Part shown: positions 16,736 through 26,724 of the stretch, piece after piece
Layout of the letters: every line of letters starts with the position of its first letter
Position numbering within the stretch: the first letter of the stretch is position 1
Source of the DNA: CBDEGU01 sp965238045
Lineage (GTDB): Bacteria > Acidobacteriota > Terriglobia > Bryobacterales > UBA6623
Assembly: GCA_965238045.1 (NCBI GenBank)
Contig: CBDEGU010000008.1
Coordinates: forward strand, 124,001 to 188,000
Reading direction: 5' to 3'
DNA: 64,000 bases
Translations under genes and position numbers: made by a program
Notes under the pieces: model-generated
What the model was told of the DNA's origin: nothing
The model's input: the letters and a program-made list of their open reading frames with translations, nothing else
Database searches by the model: none

Positions 16736-17427
16736 GCGGCTTGGGCACGGTCGTGACCTAGGGTGGTGGCACGTCGATAGAACCTCTTGGCGCGTGTGAC
16801 ATCTATGGTGCCGGCAATACCCCGCTCATAGAAGAATGCCACATTATAAGCGGCTGCATCAACGCCATGTCTCGAAGCTCTTTTGTACCAATAGAGGGCA
16901 CGTTTTGGATTCCTCCGGACGCCCTCGCCCCGGCTGTAACAAACACCAACTGAGAACATAGCTTCCGGTTCACCCAGGTCAGCCGCTTTTTGGTGCCACC
17001 GGAAGCCCGCCTTGGGATCCTTTGCGATACCCTTTCCATATCGGAAACTATGCCCTAGGACATGCATCGCTTCTCTGGAACCTTCGATAGCAGCTTCCTG
17101 GCAAAGGGCCGTCGCTTTCCGATAGTTCTTGCGAACCACCTTGCCCTCCTTGTAGGACAACGCGAGTTCGTACTTGGCGTCAGTGAGTCCTGCCTGGGCG
17201 GCTGCTTGGAAGCACCGAACAGCCGCAGATAGGTCTACAGTTGTACCGTACCCAAATTCGAGGTACTGACCAAGTTCCATCTGGGCCCTTGCGTGTCCCA
17301 AGTCAGCGGCCTGGCTCAACATGGCAAAGACATCCTCGGGTGGAGCATCGGATCTCCGCAGCCGGACAGCTTCCGCGTAGAGTGAGCTGCCGGTTGGCTT
17401 TTGCGTTTTGTTCCGCCTGGAAGTCAC
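16648..17427 (-). CDS. Sel1-repeat protein
   Basis: This 259-residue protein is made of Sel1-like repeats. The pattern A..G...A...LG..Y..G.GV..D...A..W...AA..G is clear in ARAQMELGQYLEFGYGTTVD, AMHVLGHSFRYGKGIAKDPK and AMFSVGVCYSRGEGVRRNPK. Such repeats bind proteins. There is no signal peptide. The last residues (KESRGKSEFERFEEFEGV) come from the adjoining short tandem repeat and are not part of the fold. The gene starts 21 bp after the RHS gene on the same strand, in the place usually taken by an RHS immunity gene; this is an inference. Confidence 0.82.
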   Translation of the reverse strand: MTSRRNKTQKPTGSSLYAEAVRLRRSDAPPEDVFAMLSQAADLGHARAQMELGQYLEFGYGTTVDLSAAVRCFQAAAQAGLTDAKYELALSYKEGKVVRKNYRKATALCQEAAIEGSREAMHVLGHSFRYGKGIAKDPKAGFRWHQKAADLGEPEAMFSVGVCYSRGEGVRRNPKRALYWYKRASRHGVDAAAYNVAFFYERGIAGTIDVTRAKRFYRRATTLGHDRAQAALDRLKGKVGDKESRGKSEFERFEEFEGV

Positions 17428-17448
17428 AGCCGATCTCCTCGGAGTGGA

Positions 17449-19890
17449 CTACTCGTCCTTGGGACGTTTCGGAGGGTAAGGTCCTTTGTGTCCAGGAGGC
17501 CTTCGTCGTGGCGCTCGGCGACGCACGTCACCGTCTTCTCCGCCCTGATCCCGCCGTCTCCGTTCGTTTCCTCGTTCATGACGCGGCTTATTGGACTTCC
17601 TCTTATTCTTGCGGTGGTCAGCGCTCTGAGGTGCAGGCTGTGACTTAGGAACCACCTCTTGGCGTTCCTGCTCGCGCTGCTGCTGTTCAAATTTTTCCTC
17701 CCGCTCTCTTACCTTTCGCTCGAACTCAATCTCGTCCGGGCCACCTGCCTGTGCCGGAGACAACAGCACGCCAACGATTAGTCCAAGGCCCCGTACAACC
17801 GCGCCACCAAGTCCTGGCGAACCTCCAGGGGCTGGTGGACCCTTTGGAGGAGGTGGAGCAGTCTTCGGTACGCTTTCGATCAGAGGTCGAACAACCTTGT
17901 CGACTGCCGCCATGTCAATGACAGCGTCTACAGGAGCACGACCATCCGGGTCCACGTACCTCAGGGGACTATTATCAGCATAAGCGTACGCGTTCCAGAA
18001 TTGTGGGTTCGCGACCGATGCAGCGGCATTCTCCGGGTCGACGCTCAGGAACCGGCCCATGGGGCTGGAGTAGTAGCGGGCGAGGAAGTAGTCAAGCTGG
18101 GATTCGGTGTCTCGTTCCTTGCCGCTGAAACGGTGGCGGTCGTCGAGGGTGGAGGTGGAGCCGGTGCCGTGGTTGCCTACGGTCGAGGGGACCTCTTCGC
18201 CGAAGGGGAGGTAGTCGCGGCGCTCGATTTCGGCCCCAATGGCGTCGGTGACCAGGCGCGTTGAGCCTAGGTGATCGACGGTGGGGTAGTGCGTCCCCGG
18301 GTCCGAAGGCGCGACGGTCGAATACTCGGCGGCCAGCTTGCCGAAGGCGTCGTAGACGTAGATGCCGGTCTTCGACGGCGCGATCTTCTTGACGCGGTTG
18401 CCCTGCCCGTCGTACTCGTAGGTCGTGGTGACGGCCGAGATCGGGTCGAAATAGCTGGTTTGGTGATTGTTGGCGTCGTAGACGAGAGTCTCGTTCAGCG
18501 CGGTCGCGATCTGATTGCCAGCGCTGTCGTAGTTGGTTCCGGCGAGAGTGATCTGGTTATTCGCCGTGCTGAAGGCCGCGAGCGTGCCGGGCATGAGCGG
18601 CGAGGTCGGCAGGCCCGAGTTGGCGATGACGGCGCGGTTGCCGTAGGGGTCGTAGTCGTAGGTGCGCGACCAGTTGGCTCCCGCTGCCTCGTTCGCGGTC
18701 AGGATGCGGTTGACCGGGTCATAGGTGTAGTTCTGCACGAGCGCGGTGAGGCCGGGCGGGGTGATGGTTTGCGAGCGGACGTTGCCGTTATTGTCGTTGG
18801 CACCTGGACTGGATTCGTAGGTGAAGTTGAGCAGGAGCTTGTTGGTGGCGCCCGGAGTGGTGCCGAGGCCGATTTGCGTGGGCTGGAGGCGGTTGTTGAA
18901 ATTGGTGGCCTCGTGCAGTCCGTTGCCGAGGGTGAGCTTGTCGGCGGCGCCGTGCGGGGCGTAGGTGATGCCGGAGGCGTAGGGCGCGGAGGTGCCGTCG
19001 TTGGTGACATCGGTGATGCGTCCGGCGGCGTCGTAGCAGGACTTGGCGGTGAAGCCCGAGGGGTATTGCTGGGTCTCGAGTCCTCCGCCCAGGTTGTAGG
19101 TGTAGGCGAAGTTGTACTGGAAGCCGCCGGTCGCCTGGTGGCTGGCAAGGATACGCCCCAGGAGGTCGAAATCGGTGAAGTTGGTGGCCGAAACCGACGA
19201 CCCGACGCCGGTCAGCCGGGCGATGGAATTCGGGATGGCCGGGGATGGATTCGCGCAGGCGCCGGTGGCCGGATCGTAGACTTTGCCCTCGTAGCAGAAA
19301 GCGACCGGCTGCGTCGTCCCATCGGTGTAGCTGGTCGAGATGGGGCGGTTGCGAGTGTCGTAGCCGGTGGTGGTGGTGATGTTGCGGGCGTCGGTTTTGG
19401 TGAGCAGATTGCCGTTGTTGTCGTAGACGAAGCTGGATGTGTTGCTCTCGGGGTTGGTGGCCGAGATGAGGCGGCTGAGCGAGTTGTAGACGAAGGTGCG
19501 CGTCTGCGAGGTCTGGCTGGCCTGGGTCAGATTGCCGAGCGTGTCGTACTGGTAGGAGGTGGAGTATCCCAGCCCGCCGGGATCTTCGACGACCTGAGTG
19601 AGCTGGCCGAGAGCGTTGGTGGTGTTTTGGCGCGACTCGCCCGCCTCGTCGGTGACGATGGTGACGTTGGCGTTGTAGCCCGTGGTGGCGACCGATCCGT
19701 CGGGATGGGTGACGCTGGTGACGCGTCCGAGGGCATCGTAGTCGGTGGTGGTCCAGTCGGAGGCGGAGGAGCCGACGAAAGGATTCGAGGTTCGGTCGAC
19801 GCGGCCGAGGCCGTCGTATTCCTGCTGCGCTCTGACGGCGCCCAGGGGGCCGCTGTCCTGACGGGATTCGATCTGGCGCCCGAAGCCGTC
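17449..19890 (-). pseudogene. RHS-repeat protein with RHS core domain, 5' end lost
   Basis: The frame is open from 19890 to 17449 (813 codons) but has no upstream start; it is preceded directly by TGA and IS3-type DNA. It begins in mid-repeat with YDGLGRVDRTSNPF-like sequence and continues with many YD repeats. The RHS-associated core is FSGKERDTESQLDYFLARYY and MGRFLSVDP. After NAYAYADNSPLRYVDPDGR comes a variable tail that is first Pro/Gly-rich, then very Lys/Arg-rich, ending GHKGPYPPKRPKDE. RHS proteins deliver C-terminal toxins or carry adhesins. An internal GTG at 18738 could start a 429-residue remnant. Confidence 0.8.
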
Positions 19891-20001
19891 TCAGAACGGC
19901 AACTTTCTTTTCTGCCGTGTAGTGCTTCCGTTGTTTTCTGATGCGTCCTCTCCGTTAGCTTAACGGCGGAACGCTTTCTCCATTTCCGGCTGAGGCGGGA
20001 C
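19891..20001 (-). mobile_element. IS3-type left-end remnant fused to the RHS gene
   Basis: Read on the minus strand, the segment begins with GTCCCGCCTCAGCCGGAAAT, close to the terminal repeat of the IS at 62731-63216. It then encodes KQRKHYTAEKKVAVLRR, the first 17 or so residues of an IS3-type OrfA. Exactly there the sequence changes to RHS coding DNA. The rest of the IS is missing. Confidence 0.7.
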
Positions 20002-20190
20002 ATTATAAGCATGCCTTTTTAGGGCCAGTCGCTTCGATTAACGTCCCGGCACCGAGCGGAACTCGAAGAGATTGCCCGCTCGCGGGCGCTCCCGGCTGGT
20101 TTTGTGCCGCGGGCCAAGCCTTTTCGCTGGAAGTATTCGCAGCCCTCACACCGCATCCGCCATGCTGAAACTGTCTCCGCGACAGTCCGC
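20002..20190 (+). mobile_element. internally deleted IS630 remnant at the ankyrin stop codon
   Basis: The stretch resembles the IS630 at 26724-27843 at both ends. It has atgcctttt near 20011, then a segment for ELEEIARSRALPAGFV-like sequence (one base out of frame), then directly the C-terminal part PFRWKYS...RRIRH and the end gacagtccgc-tag. About 80% of the transposase gene is deleted. Its left side is cut by the IS3 remnant. Its right end abuts the TA of the ankyrin stop codon. Confidence 0.65.
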
Positions 20191-21662
20191 TAGTAGACGG
20201 TGTGGCCGGCGAGTTTTGCTTTGGCGGGCGATACGCCGGCGGCGCCGAAAATTCGATGGAAGGCGGCGACGGTGACGGCGGATGGCTTGAAGTTGCCGAA
20301 GCGATAGCCCTTGGCGATGGCCAGGGGCGTCCAGCCGTATTTGTTTTGCTTGTTCCAGACAGTCATATCGGCGCCGTTTTCGGCCAGGAACTCGACGACG
20401 GCGGGAAGGTTTTTGTAGGCGGCGCCGTGCATGGCGGTTTCGCCGTTGTCGTCCACGGCGTTGATGCCGGCGCCGAGGTCCAAGGCGACCCGCACGGCTT
20501 CCAATACTTCGCTCTCCGTTCCGGCGTCCTCGCCCGGTGAGCGGGTGCCGAGTCCGGCGGCGGCCATGAGGGGCGTACTGTTGTCTTCGTTCCCCAGCAG
20601 GGGATCGGCGCCTAAGGCGGCGAGGGTCCGCATGAATTCGGCGTCGGCGCTTTGGGCGGCGAGCAGGAAGGGGGTCGCGCCGCGCTTATTGAGGCGCGTG
20701 TTGCCGAGGTTGATGTTATTCGCCATGCGGGCGTTCAGGTTCGCTCCGTGAGCGGCCATCTTTTTGACGAACTCGATGCTATCCATGCCGCCGGAGCCCT
20801 CGGGAGCGGGGTCGTTGTCGCCGACTCCGGGCTTGCGGACGACCGCCAGGGCGTGGAGAACGCTGTAGCCAGGCAGGCCGGCGTTGGGGTCGGCGCCGGC
20901 TTCGAGCAGCATGGCGGCGAGTTCGAAGTGCGCATTCGTGGCGGCTAGCAGCAGCGCGCTTGTGCCGGCGCGGGGGCTCTTGCGAGGCGCGTCGCGGGGC
21001 TGGGTGGTTTCGTTCACATCGGCCCCGGCTTCGATGAGAGCTTGCACAACGCCGATGCGGCCTTCGCGGACGGCGAAGAGCAAGGGCGTGAAGCCGGATT
21101 GGAGGGGCGTGCGGAAATCCGCGCCGGCTTGGATGAGAGTCCGGACGACCTCCGTATGACCCTCGGCGGCGGCCCATATGAGGGCAGTCTGTTTTCGATA
21201 GGCTTCTTTGCTGTTAGGGTCGGCGCCGTGTGCGAGGAGGGCTTTGACGGCCGCGAGTTTGCCGGTGCGGGCGGCGGTCATGAGAGCGGTTTCCCCGCCG
21301 CGAAGGGCGCTGTCGGGGTCGGCGCCGGCCTCGAGGAAGAGTCGGATCATGGCGCCATTGCCGTTTGTGCAGGCCAGCGAGAGCGGCGTTACGCCGTAGC
21401 GGTTGGCGGCTTCGATGCCAGCGCCTTTTTGGAGCAGGGTTGTGGCTGTCTCGAAGTCGTCGTGGTAGGCGGCCCAGTGCAGAGCCGTCGTGCCGTCGAG
21501 CTGGGGCGTGTTAACCTCGGCGCCTTGTTCGAGCAGGGCGCGAAGGGCGGAGATGTCTCGTTCTTCCGCGGCGTCCGCCAACGGGGAGCTGGAACCGGCG
21601 ATCAGGCAGAGGGCGGACAGCGCCGAAGCCACTGTGTAGCTGACCCATCGTTTGAGATGCAT
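20190..21662 (-). CDS. secreted ankyrin-repeat protein
   Basis: The ATG at 21662 gives a signal peptide (YTVASALSALCLIAGSSSPLADA) and a 28-bp gap from the DUF1552 gene; the open frame to 21752 would overlap that gene. The rest is about ten ankyrin repeats, for example DGTTALHWAAYHDDFETATT, RYGVTPLSLACTNGNGAMI and RGGETALMTAARTGKLAAVK. It is the third gene of a DUF1592-DUF1552-ankyrin operon, an order common in Acidobacteriota and related groups. Its stop codon TAG is formed by a TA target plus the first G of an IS630 remnant. Confidence 0.87.
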   Translation of the reverse strand: MHLKRWVSYTVASALSALCLIAGSSSPLADAAEERDISALRALLEQGAEVNTPQLDGTTALHWAAYHDDFETATTLLQKGAGIEAANRYGVTPLSLACTNGNGAMIRLFLEAGADPDSALRGGETALMTAARTGKLAAVKALLAHGADPNSKEAYRKQTALIWAAAEGHTEVVRTLIQAGADFRTPLQSGFTPLLFAVREGRIGVVQALIEAGADVNETTQPRDAPRKSPRAGTSALLLAATNAHFELAAMLLEAGADPNAGLPGYSVLHALAVVRKPGVGDNDPAPEGSGGMDSIEFVKKMAAHGANLNARMANNINLGNTRLNKRGATPFLLAAQSADAEFMRTLAALGADPLLGNEDNSTPLMAAAGLGTRSPGEDAGTESEVLEAVRVALDLGAGINAVDDNGETAMHGAAYKNLPAVVEFLAENGADMTVWNKQNKYGWTPLAIAKGYRFGNFKPSAVTVAAFHRIFGAAGVSPAKAKLAGHTVY

Positions 21663-21690
21663 GGCGATCGCTTCGGGCCGTGCGGGCCAG

Positions 21691-23025
21691 CTACACGGAA
21701 AGGAGTTCATCGACCTTGCCCTGGCTGTCAGCGAAGGAATCGAGGCGGACACCGACTTTTTCGAGCAGCGTGAGATGAAGGTTGGCGAGCGGCGTGGGCT
21801 CGGCGTAGCGGATGTGGCGGCCTCCCTTGAGCTTGCCCGCCGCGCCGCCGGCGACGAGAATCGGCAGGTTCACGTGGTTGTGAACATTGGGGTTGCCCAT
21901 GCCGCTGCCGTAGAGAAAGAGGGAATGGTCGAGCAGCGTGCCGTCGCCTTCGGGCGTGGCCTTGAGCTTCTTGAGGAAGTAAGCGAAGAGCGAGACGTGG
22001 TAGGCGTTGATCTTAGCTACCTTGGCAATTTTTCCCCCATCGCCGCCATGATGGGTAAGAGGATGATGGGGATCAGAGACGCCGATCTCGGGATAGGTTC
22101 GGTTACTGGTTTCGCGAGCGAGCTGGAAGGTAGTGACTCGGGTGACGTCGCCTTGCAGGGCCAGGACCTGAAGGTCGAACATGAGCCGGGCGTGGTCGGC
22201 GTAGGCGGCGGGGACACCGACGGGCCGGTCGAGGTCGGGAAGCATGTTGTCGGCTGTTTGGGCCTCAGCCCTCTGGATGCGGCGCTCGACTTCGCGGACG
22301 GTATCGAGATAGTCGCTGACCTTGCCGCGGTCGCTGGGGCCGAGCTGGTTTCGGAGTCGCGAGATGTCCTCCTTGATCCAGTCGAGCAGGCTGGCGCGTT
22401 CGCGCAGCGCGGCGCGGCGGTCCGCGACGCTGCCGCCCTCGCCGAAGAGGCGCTCGAAAACGACGCACGGGTGGGCTTCGGAGGGGAGCGGCGTCGTGGG
22501 GGATGACCAAGAGAGATTGTTCTGGTAGACGCAGGCAAAGCCGTTGTCACACTGGCCGACCATCGAGACCAAATCCATCGAGAGTTCGAGCGACGGGAGC
22601 CGGGTTTCCTGACCGATTTGCTGGGCGGCGATCTGATCGACGGTTGTGCCGAGATAGTAGTCGGTGCTCTCGGTCCACTTGGCTTTGGCGGCGCTGAGAA
22701 AGGCGGCGTTGGAGGTGGCGTGCGTGCCGGGATAGGCGTTCTTCAACTCCATGTTGGTGATGGCGGTGACGTGGTCGCGCACGGAGGCCAGCGAGCTGAG
22801 GCTGGGCGAGAGTTCGGACAGGTCGTTTTCACTGCGCGGAGTCCAGCGGGTGATGTCGGACCCCATCGGCATGTAGACGAAGCCGAGGCGAGGCAGTGGC
22901 CGGGCGGGAGTGGCGGCTTGCGCGGTCATGGCCGGGACCATGGCGTCCAGGAGCGGGAGGGCCAGTGTGGCGCCGGCGCCTCGCAGGAATGTCCTTCGCG
23001 GGAGAGACTTTTTCGTCAGGATCAC
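21691..23025 (-). CDS. Tat-exported DUF1552 protein
   Basis: The N-terminus PRRTFLRGAGATLALPLLDAM is a twin-arginine signal. The body matches DUF1552 proteins: RLGFVYMPMGSDITRWTP, ITNMELKNAYPGTHATSNAAF, DQIAAQQIGQETRLPSLELS and FLYGSGMGNPNVHNHVNLPI. The function of the family is not established; members are nearly always paired with DUF1592-type cytochrome proteins. Its ATG overlaps the stop of that upstream gene by 4 nt (ATGA), so the two are co-translated. Confidence 0.9.
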   Translation of the reverse strand: MILTKKSLPRRTFLRGAGATLALPLLDAMVPAMTAQAATPARPLPRLGFVYMPMGSDITRWTPRSENDLSELSPSLSSLASVRDHVTAITNMELKNAYPGTHATSNAAFLSAAKAKWTESTDYYLGTTVDQIAAQQIGQETRLPSLELSMDLVSMVGQCDNGFACVYQNNLSWSSPTTPLPSEAHPCVVFERLFGEGGSVADRRAALRERASLLDWIKEDISRLRNQLGPSDRGKVSDYLDTVREVERRIQRAEAQTADNMLPDLDRPVGVPAAYADHARLMFDLQVLALQGDVTRVTTFQLARETSNRTYPEIGVSDPHHPLTHHGGDGGKIAKVAKINAYHVSLFAYFLKKLKATPEGDGTLLDHSLFLYGSGMGNPNVHNHVNLPILVAGGAAGKLKGGRHIRYAEPTPLANLHLTLLEKVGVRLDSFADSQGKVDELLSV

Positions 23026-25358
23026 TGGGACCTCCTCATTTGAAACGGTACGCTCGCCGTGATTCCTATGATAAGCGAAGAAAGACGGTAATCGCCGTCG
23101 CGGGCGTGGCGGAGAATTTTTCGAATGGCCGGGGCGTCGTAGTGTTCGATGCCCCGGCCCAGGGCGTAAGTGAGAAGCTTTTCCGTCACGACGCCGGCGA
23201 AGATTTCGGGGCGGTTCGGGAGCGCCTGCTCGAGCCCGGAGACGCCGTCGAAGCGGCTGCCGCCGGGAAGGCCTCCGGAAGCGTCGATGTCGATGGGGTG
23301 GCCGGCCTCGCGGGCGCGCCAGCGGCCCACGGCGTCGTAGTTTTCGAGTGAGAAGCCGGCCGGGTCCATGAGCTGGTGGCAGCCAGCGCAGGCGGGGTTG
23401 TCGCGGTGCTCGGCGAGCCGTTCGCGCATGGAGAGGCCGGCGGCGACCTTGTTATCTTCGAGCTCAGGCACATTGGCGGGCGGCGGGGGCGGCGGGATGC
23501 CGAGCAGGTTGTCGAGGACCCACTTGCCGCGAATCACCGGCGAGGTTCGTGTGGGGTAAGACGTCACGGTGAGGATGCTGCCGTGGCGGAGGAGCCCGCC
23601 GCGCTTGCTGTCGTCGCCGAGTGAGATGCGGCGGAAGCGGCTGCCGTAGATGTGCGGGATTTCGTAGTGCTTGGCCAGACGCTCGTTGACGAAAGTGTAG
23701 CCGGCGTCAAGCAACTCGAGAACACTCCGGTCCTCACGCAGGATGCTCTCGAAGAAGAGTTCGGTTTCCTGACGGAAGGCTTGGCGGAGGTTGTCGTCGA
23801 AGCCGGGGAAGCGGCGCATGTCGGGGGTGATCGACGCGAGGTTGCGCAGGTAGAGCCACTGCGAGGCGAAGTTGGTGACCAGCGATTGTGAGCGTTTGTC
23901 AGCCAGCATGCGGCGGGCCTGTTTTTCGAGTTGAGCGGGCTTGCCGAGGTCGCCGCGGATGGCGGCGTCGAGCAGTTCGTCGTCAGGGATGCTGCTCCAG
24001 AGGAAGAACGAGAGGCGCGAGGCTAACTGCACGTCGCTGACGCGGAAGAGGAATTCCGGGCTGACGAGCAGGGCGCGCAGGGCCATTTCGATTCCTGCCT
24101 CGAAGGCGTCGTTGGGCGCCCCGCCTCGTGCCCCTGCATTGGTTCGTGCCTGGCGGTAGAAGTCGAGGGGACGTGCGAGGTCGGCATCCGTGACGGGCCT
24201 GCGATAGGCGCGGTGCATGAGGGTTTCGATAATGCGTTTGGCGCAGGTCTCTTGCTCGTCTGGTCCGGCGGGCCGGCAGACGAATATGCGCCGGCGGCTC
24301 GGGGTTTCGCCAGAACCCTTCGCATCGTAGGGACCGAGAATCGAGATCGAATAGAGGGCCGGCTGGATGCGCGGGTGCCGGTAGAAGTTGAAGTGCGCCT
24401 CGTAGGGCTGGCGGGCGGTCTCGAGGAGCGCCGTGGGCTTTTTCAAAAATGTCGCGGCGATTTCGTGGGGGCCGGCTTTGACCGGGACGCGGACCTTCAG
24501 GTGCTGGTCGGCGGTGCGATGATCGTCGCCGCGTGGTGGAGGCTCGATGGTGAATAGCCCAAGGCGTTTCTTGTCCAGGAGGAGTTCGATCTCGTGGGGC
24601 TCCCTGAGGCCCTCAATGTGCTCGTTGCGGTCTCGCGCCAGACGAACTGAGATTTCGTATTCGGCGTCAAGCGGGAAGGTATAGGGGACGATGGCGCCGC
24701 CGCGGGTGCCCAGCGGGAGGCCCTCGAAGTGTTTCTCTTGCGTGAGGTCGGGCGGGATGCGGATGGTGTCGCCGCCAGGTGAGCGGGCAGGGCGTCCGAC
24801 GGCCAGGCGGCTGATTTTTTCGGCGGCTGAGATGTAGCGTTCGAGGAGCATCGGCGAGAGTTCGCCGACGGTCACATTGTCAAAGCCATGGCTGGATTCG
24901 TCGCTGGGAAGAAGGGCGGCCGCGTCGATATCGAGTGCCAGAAGATCACGGATGGCGTTGCCGTATTCGGTTCGGTTGAGGCGGCGGAAGGTATCGGTTC
25001 GGCCGGGATTGGGGTGGGCGGCGGCGGCGCTGTCGAGCGAGGATTCCAGCGACTTCACCGCGGCGTTATAGGTGGCCTGGCCGGGGCGCGGCAGTCCGGC
25101 GGGCGGCATCTGCCGGGCGCGCAGGCGGCGCACGACTTTCTCCCAGATTTCAGGGTGACGCTCAATCGGTTGCCGGCTGATGGTGTCGAGAGTGAGCCCG
25201 GCTGTTTTCGTTGTGGCGTTGTGGCAGCCGATACAGTATTGATCGGCGAGGGAGCGCTCGGGGGAAAGTGGTGGATCTGACGCGGCTCTGGCGAGAGAGG
25301 CGAGGGCGACGAGAACGACCGGCGTCCAGTAGCGCATCCACGTTGCCCAGCGGGTCAT
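23022..25358 (-). CDS. DUF1592/DUF1588-type c-type cytochrome domain protein
   Basis: From the ATG at 25358 the protein has 778 residues: a signal peptide, a first heme motif YCIGCHN (about residues 41-47), DUF1587 (NRTEYGNAIRDLLALDIDAA), DUF1595/DUF1592 (LASRLSFFLWSSIPDDELLD) and DUF1588 with a second heme motif CAGCHQLMDPAGFSLENYDA (about 656). It ends with DUF1585-like sequence. Such multi-domain proteins are abundant in Planctomycetes and Acidobacteria and are thought to act in periplasmic polymer breakdown. The frame is open to 25703, but the extra N-terminus is not supported. A run of C bases at about 25,368-25,377 lies just upstream. Confidence 0.9.
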   Translation of the reverse strand: MTRWATWMRYWTPVVLVALASLARAASDPPLSPERSLADQYCIGCHNATTKTAGLTLDTISRQPIERHPEIWEKVVRRLRARQMPPAGLPRPGQATYNAAVKSLESSLDSAAAAHPNPGRTDTFRRLNRTEYGNAIRDLLALDIDAAALLPSDESSHGFDNVTVGELSPMLLERYISAAEKISRLAVGRPARSPGGDTIRIPPDLTQEKHFEGLPLGTRGGAIVPYTFPLDAEYEISVRLARDRNEHIEGLREPHEIELLLDKKRLGLFTIEPPPRGDDHRTADQHLKVRVPVKAGPHEIAATFLKKPTALLETARQPYEAHFNFYRHPRIQPALYSISILGPYDAKGSGETPSRRRIFVCRPAGPDEQETCAKRIIETLMHRAYRRPVTDADLARPLDFYRQARTNAGARGGAPNDAFEAGIEMALRALLVSPEFLFRVSDVQLASRLSFFLWSSIPDDELLDAAIRGDLGKPAQLEKQARRMLADKRSQSLVTNFASQWLYLRNLASITPDMRRFPGFDDNLRQAFRQETELFFESILREDRSVLELLDAGYTFVNERLAKHYEIPHIYGSRFRRISLGDDSKRGGLLRHGSILTVTSYPTRTSPVIRGKWVLDNLLGIPPPPPPANVPELEDNKVAAGLSMRERLAEHRDNPACAGCHQLMDPAGFSLENYDAVGRWRAREAGHPIDIDASGGLPGGSRFDGVSGLEQALPNRPEIFAGVVTEKLLTYALGRGIEHYDAPAIRKILRHARDGDYRLSSLIIGITASVPFQMRRSQ

Positions 25359-25461
25359 CAGATCAGCCCCCCCCCCACACATATTATCAGGGAGTGCTTC
25401 GAAGGGGACGCACCGCCCGCTGGACATTCCGCTCCCCAACCGGTAACGTCGTAGGACCACC

Positions 25462-26724
25462 TTGCCGACCGCACGTCCCCAGTGGTTTTCCATCATCGCG
25501 CCGGGAATTTTTCTCGCGGCCACCGGCGTCGGGGCCGGGGACTTGCTCACCGCGAGTCTGGCCGGCTCGGAAGCGGGTCTGTCGCTTCTCTGGGCTGTTC
25601 TCGCCGGCTGCGTCCTGAAATGGACCTTGAGCGAGGGCGTCGCGCGCTGGCAGCTGGCCACCGGCACGACGCTCCTCGAAGGCTGGATCTGGCGGCTGGG
25701 CAACTGGATCCAATGGGTTTTTATCGCCTATCTCGGCCTCTTTACCCTGGTGGTTGGAGGTGCGCTGATGAGCGCCTGCGGTGTCGCCGCCAGCGGATTC
25801 TTTCTCTTGGGCGAGCCGGCGACATCGAAGATCATCTGGGGCGCTCTGCATTCCCTGGCTGGATACGTTCTGGTTCGCTACGGCAGTTTCCGGCTCTTCG
25901 AATGGCTGATGTCGGTTTTCATTGGCATCATGTTCGTCACCGTCCTTCTTACCGCCGTTCTGATCCAGCCCGATTGGACCGCCGTCGCCCGCGGACTGAT
26001 CCCTTCCATACCGGCGACGGGCGACGCGCAATGGCTGCTCGCTGTCATGGGCGGCGTCGGCGGCACGGTGACGCTGCTTTCCTACGGATACTGGATTCGC
26101 GAAAAAGGCCGCCACGGTCTCGACGACGTGCGGATCTGCCGCCTCGATCTGACAGCCGGCTATGTCGTCACCGCGCTGTTCGGCTTGGCCGTCATGATCA
26201 TCGGCTCGCGCGTCGAAATCATGAATCAGGGCGCGACGCTGGCGCTCGATCTTGCCCAGCAACTGGGCCACATCCTCGGCGCGCCAGGGCGCTGGCTCTT
26301 CCTGGCCGGTTTCTGGGGCGCTGTCTTTTCGAGCCTGCTCGGCGTCTGGCAGAGCCTGCCCTATCTTTTCGCCGACTTCATGGATCTTCGATCCCGAGCC
26401 GCGCCCGGCGTGCGCCGCGAACACGACCTGGCGGCCACCAAGGCCTATCGCGGGTTTCTGCTCACCATCGCCACCGTGCCGCTTATCCTCCTGCTCTCGC
26501 CGGTCCGCCAGATCCAGCTTGCCTTCGGCATCGTCGGCGCGCTATTTCTGCCCTTGCTCGCGCTCACGCTGCTAATTTTAAACAATCGCCGGAGCTGGGT
26601 TGGGTCGGACTTTCTGAGCCGCTGGCCGCAGAATCTCGTGCTAGCCCTCAGTCTGGTCTTCTTCGCCTGGCTGGGAGCTCAGACCATCGCCGAGGGTTTT
26701 TCCGCTCTCTTCACGGGCGGCTAG
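25462..26724 (+). CDS. Nramp-family transporter with altered metal-site motif
   Basis: This 420-residue protein has about 11 membrane segments. It starts (TTG) just before the Nramp helix 1, which reads APGIFLAATGVGAGDLLTAS. In classical Mn/Fe Nramps this helix contains DPGN; here the position reads GAGD. Such variants form a separate Nramp-related branch and may move other ions, such as Mg or Al-type substrates, rather than Mn. The gene is divergent from the DUF1592 operon. Its stop TAG is made of a TA plus the first G of the IS630 inserted directly behind it; without the IS the codon would also read TAG. Confidence 0.82.
   Translation: MPTARPQWFSIIAPGIFLAATGVGAGDLLTASLAGSEAGLSLLWAVLAGCVLKWTLSEGVARWQLATGTTLLEGWIWRLGNWIQWVFIAYLGLFTLVVGGALMSACGVAASGFFLLGEPATSKIIWGALHSLAGYVLVRYGSFRLFEWLMSVFIGIMFVTVLLTAVLIQPDWTAVARGLIPSIPATGDAQWLLAVMGGVGGTVTLLSYGYWIREKGRHGLDDVRICRLDLTAGYVVTALFGLAVMIIGSRVEIMNQGATLALDLAQQLGHILGAPGRWLFLAGFWGAVFSSLLGVWQSLPYLFADFMDLRSRAAPGVRREHDLAATKAYRGFLLTIATVPLILLLSPVRQIQLAFGIVGALFLPLLALTLLILNNRRSWVGSDFLSRWPQNLVLALSLVFFAWLGAQTIAEGFSALFTGG

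Noticed and set aside
18271..19941. open frame of 556 codons on the plus strand
   Set aside because: It is the mirror of the RHS coding frame, with a V/G/R-rich product and no family motif. The minus-strand frame has YD repeats and the RHS core.
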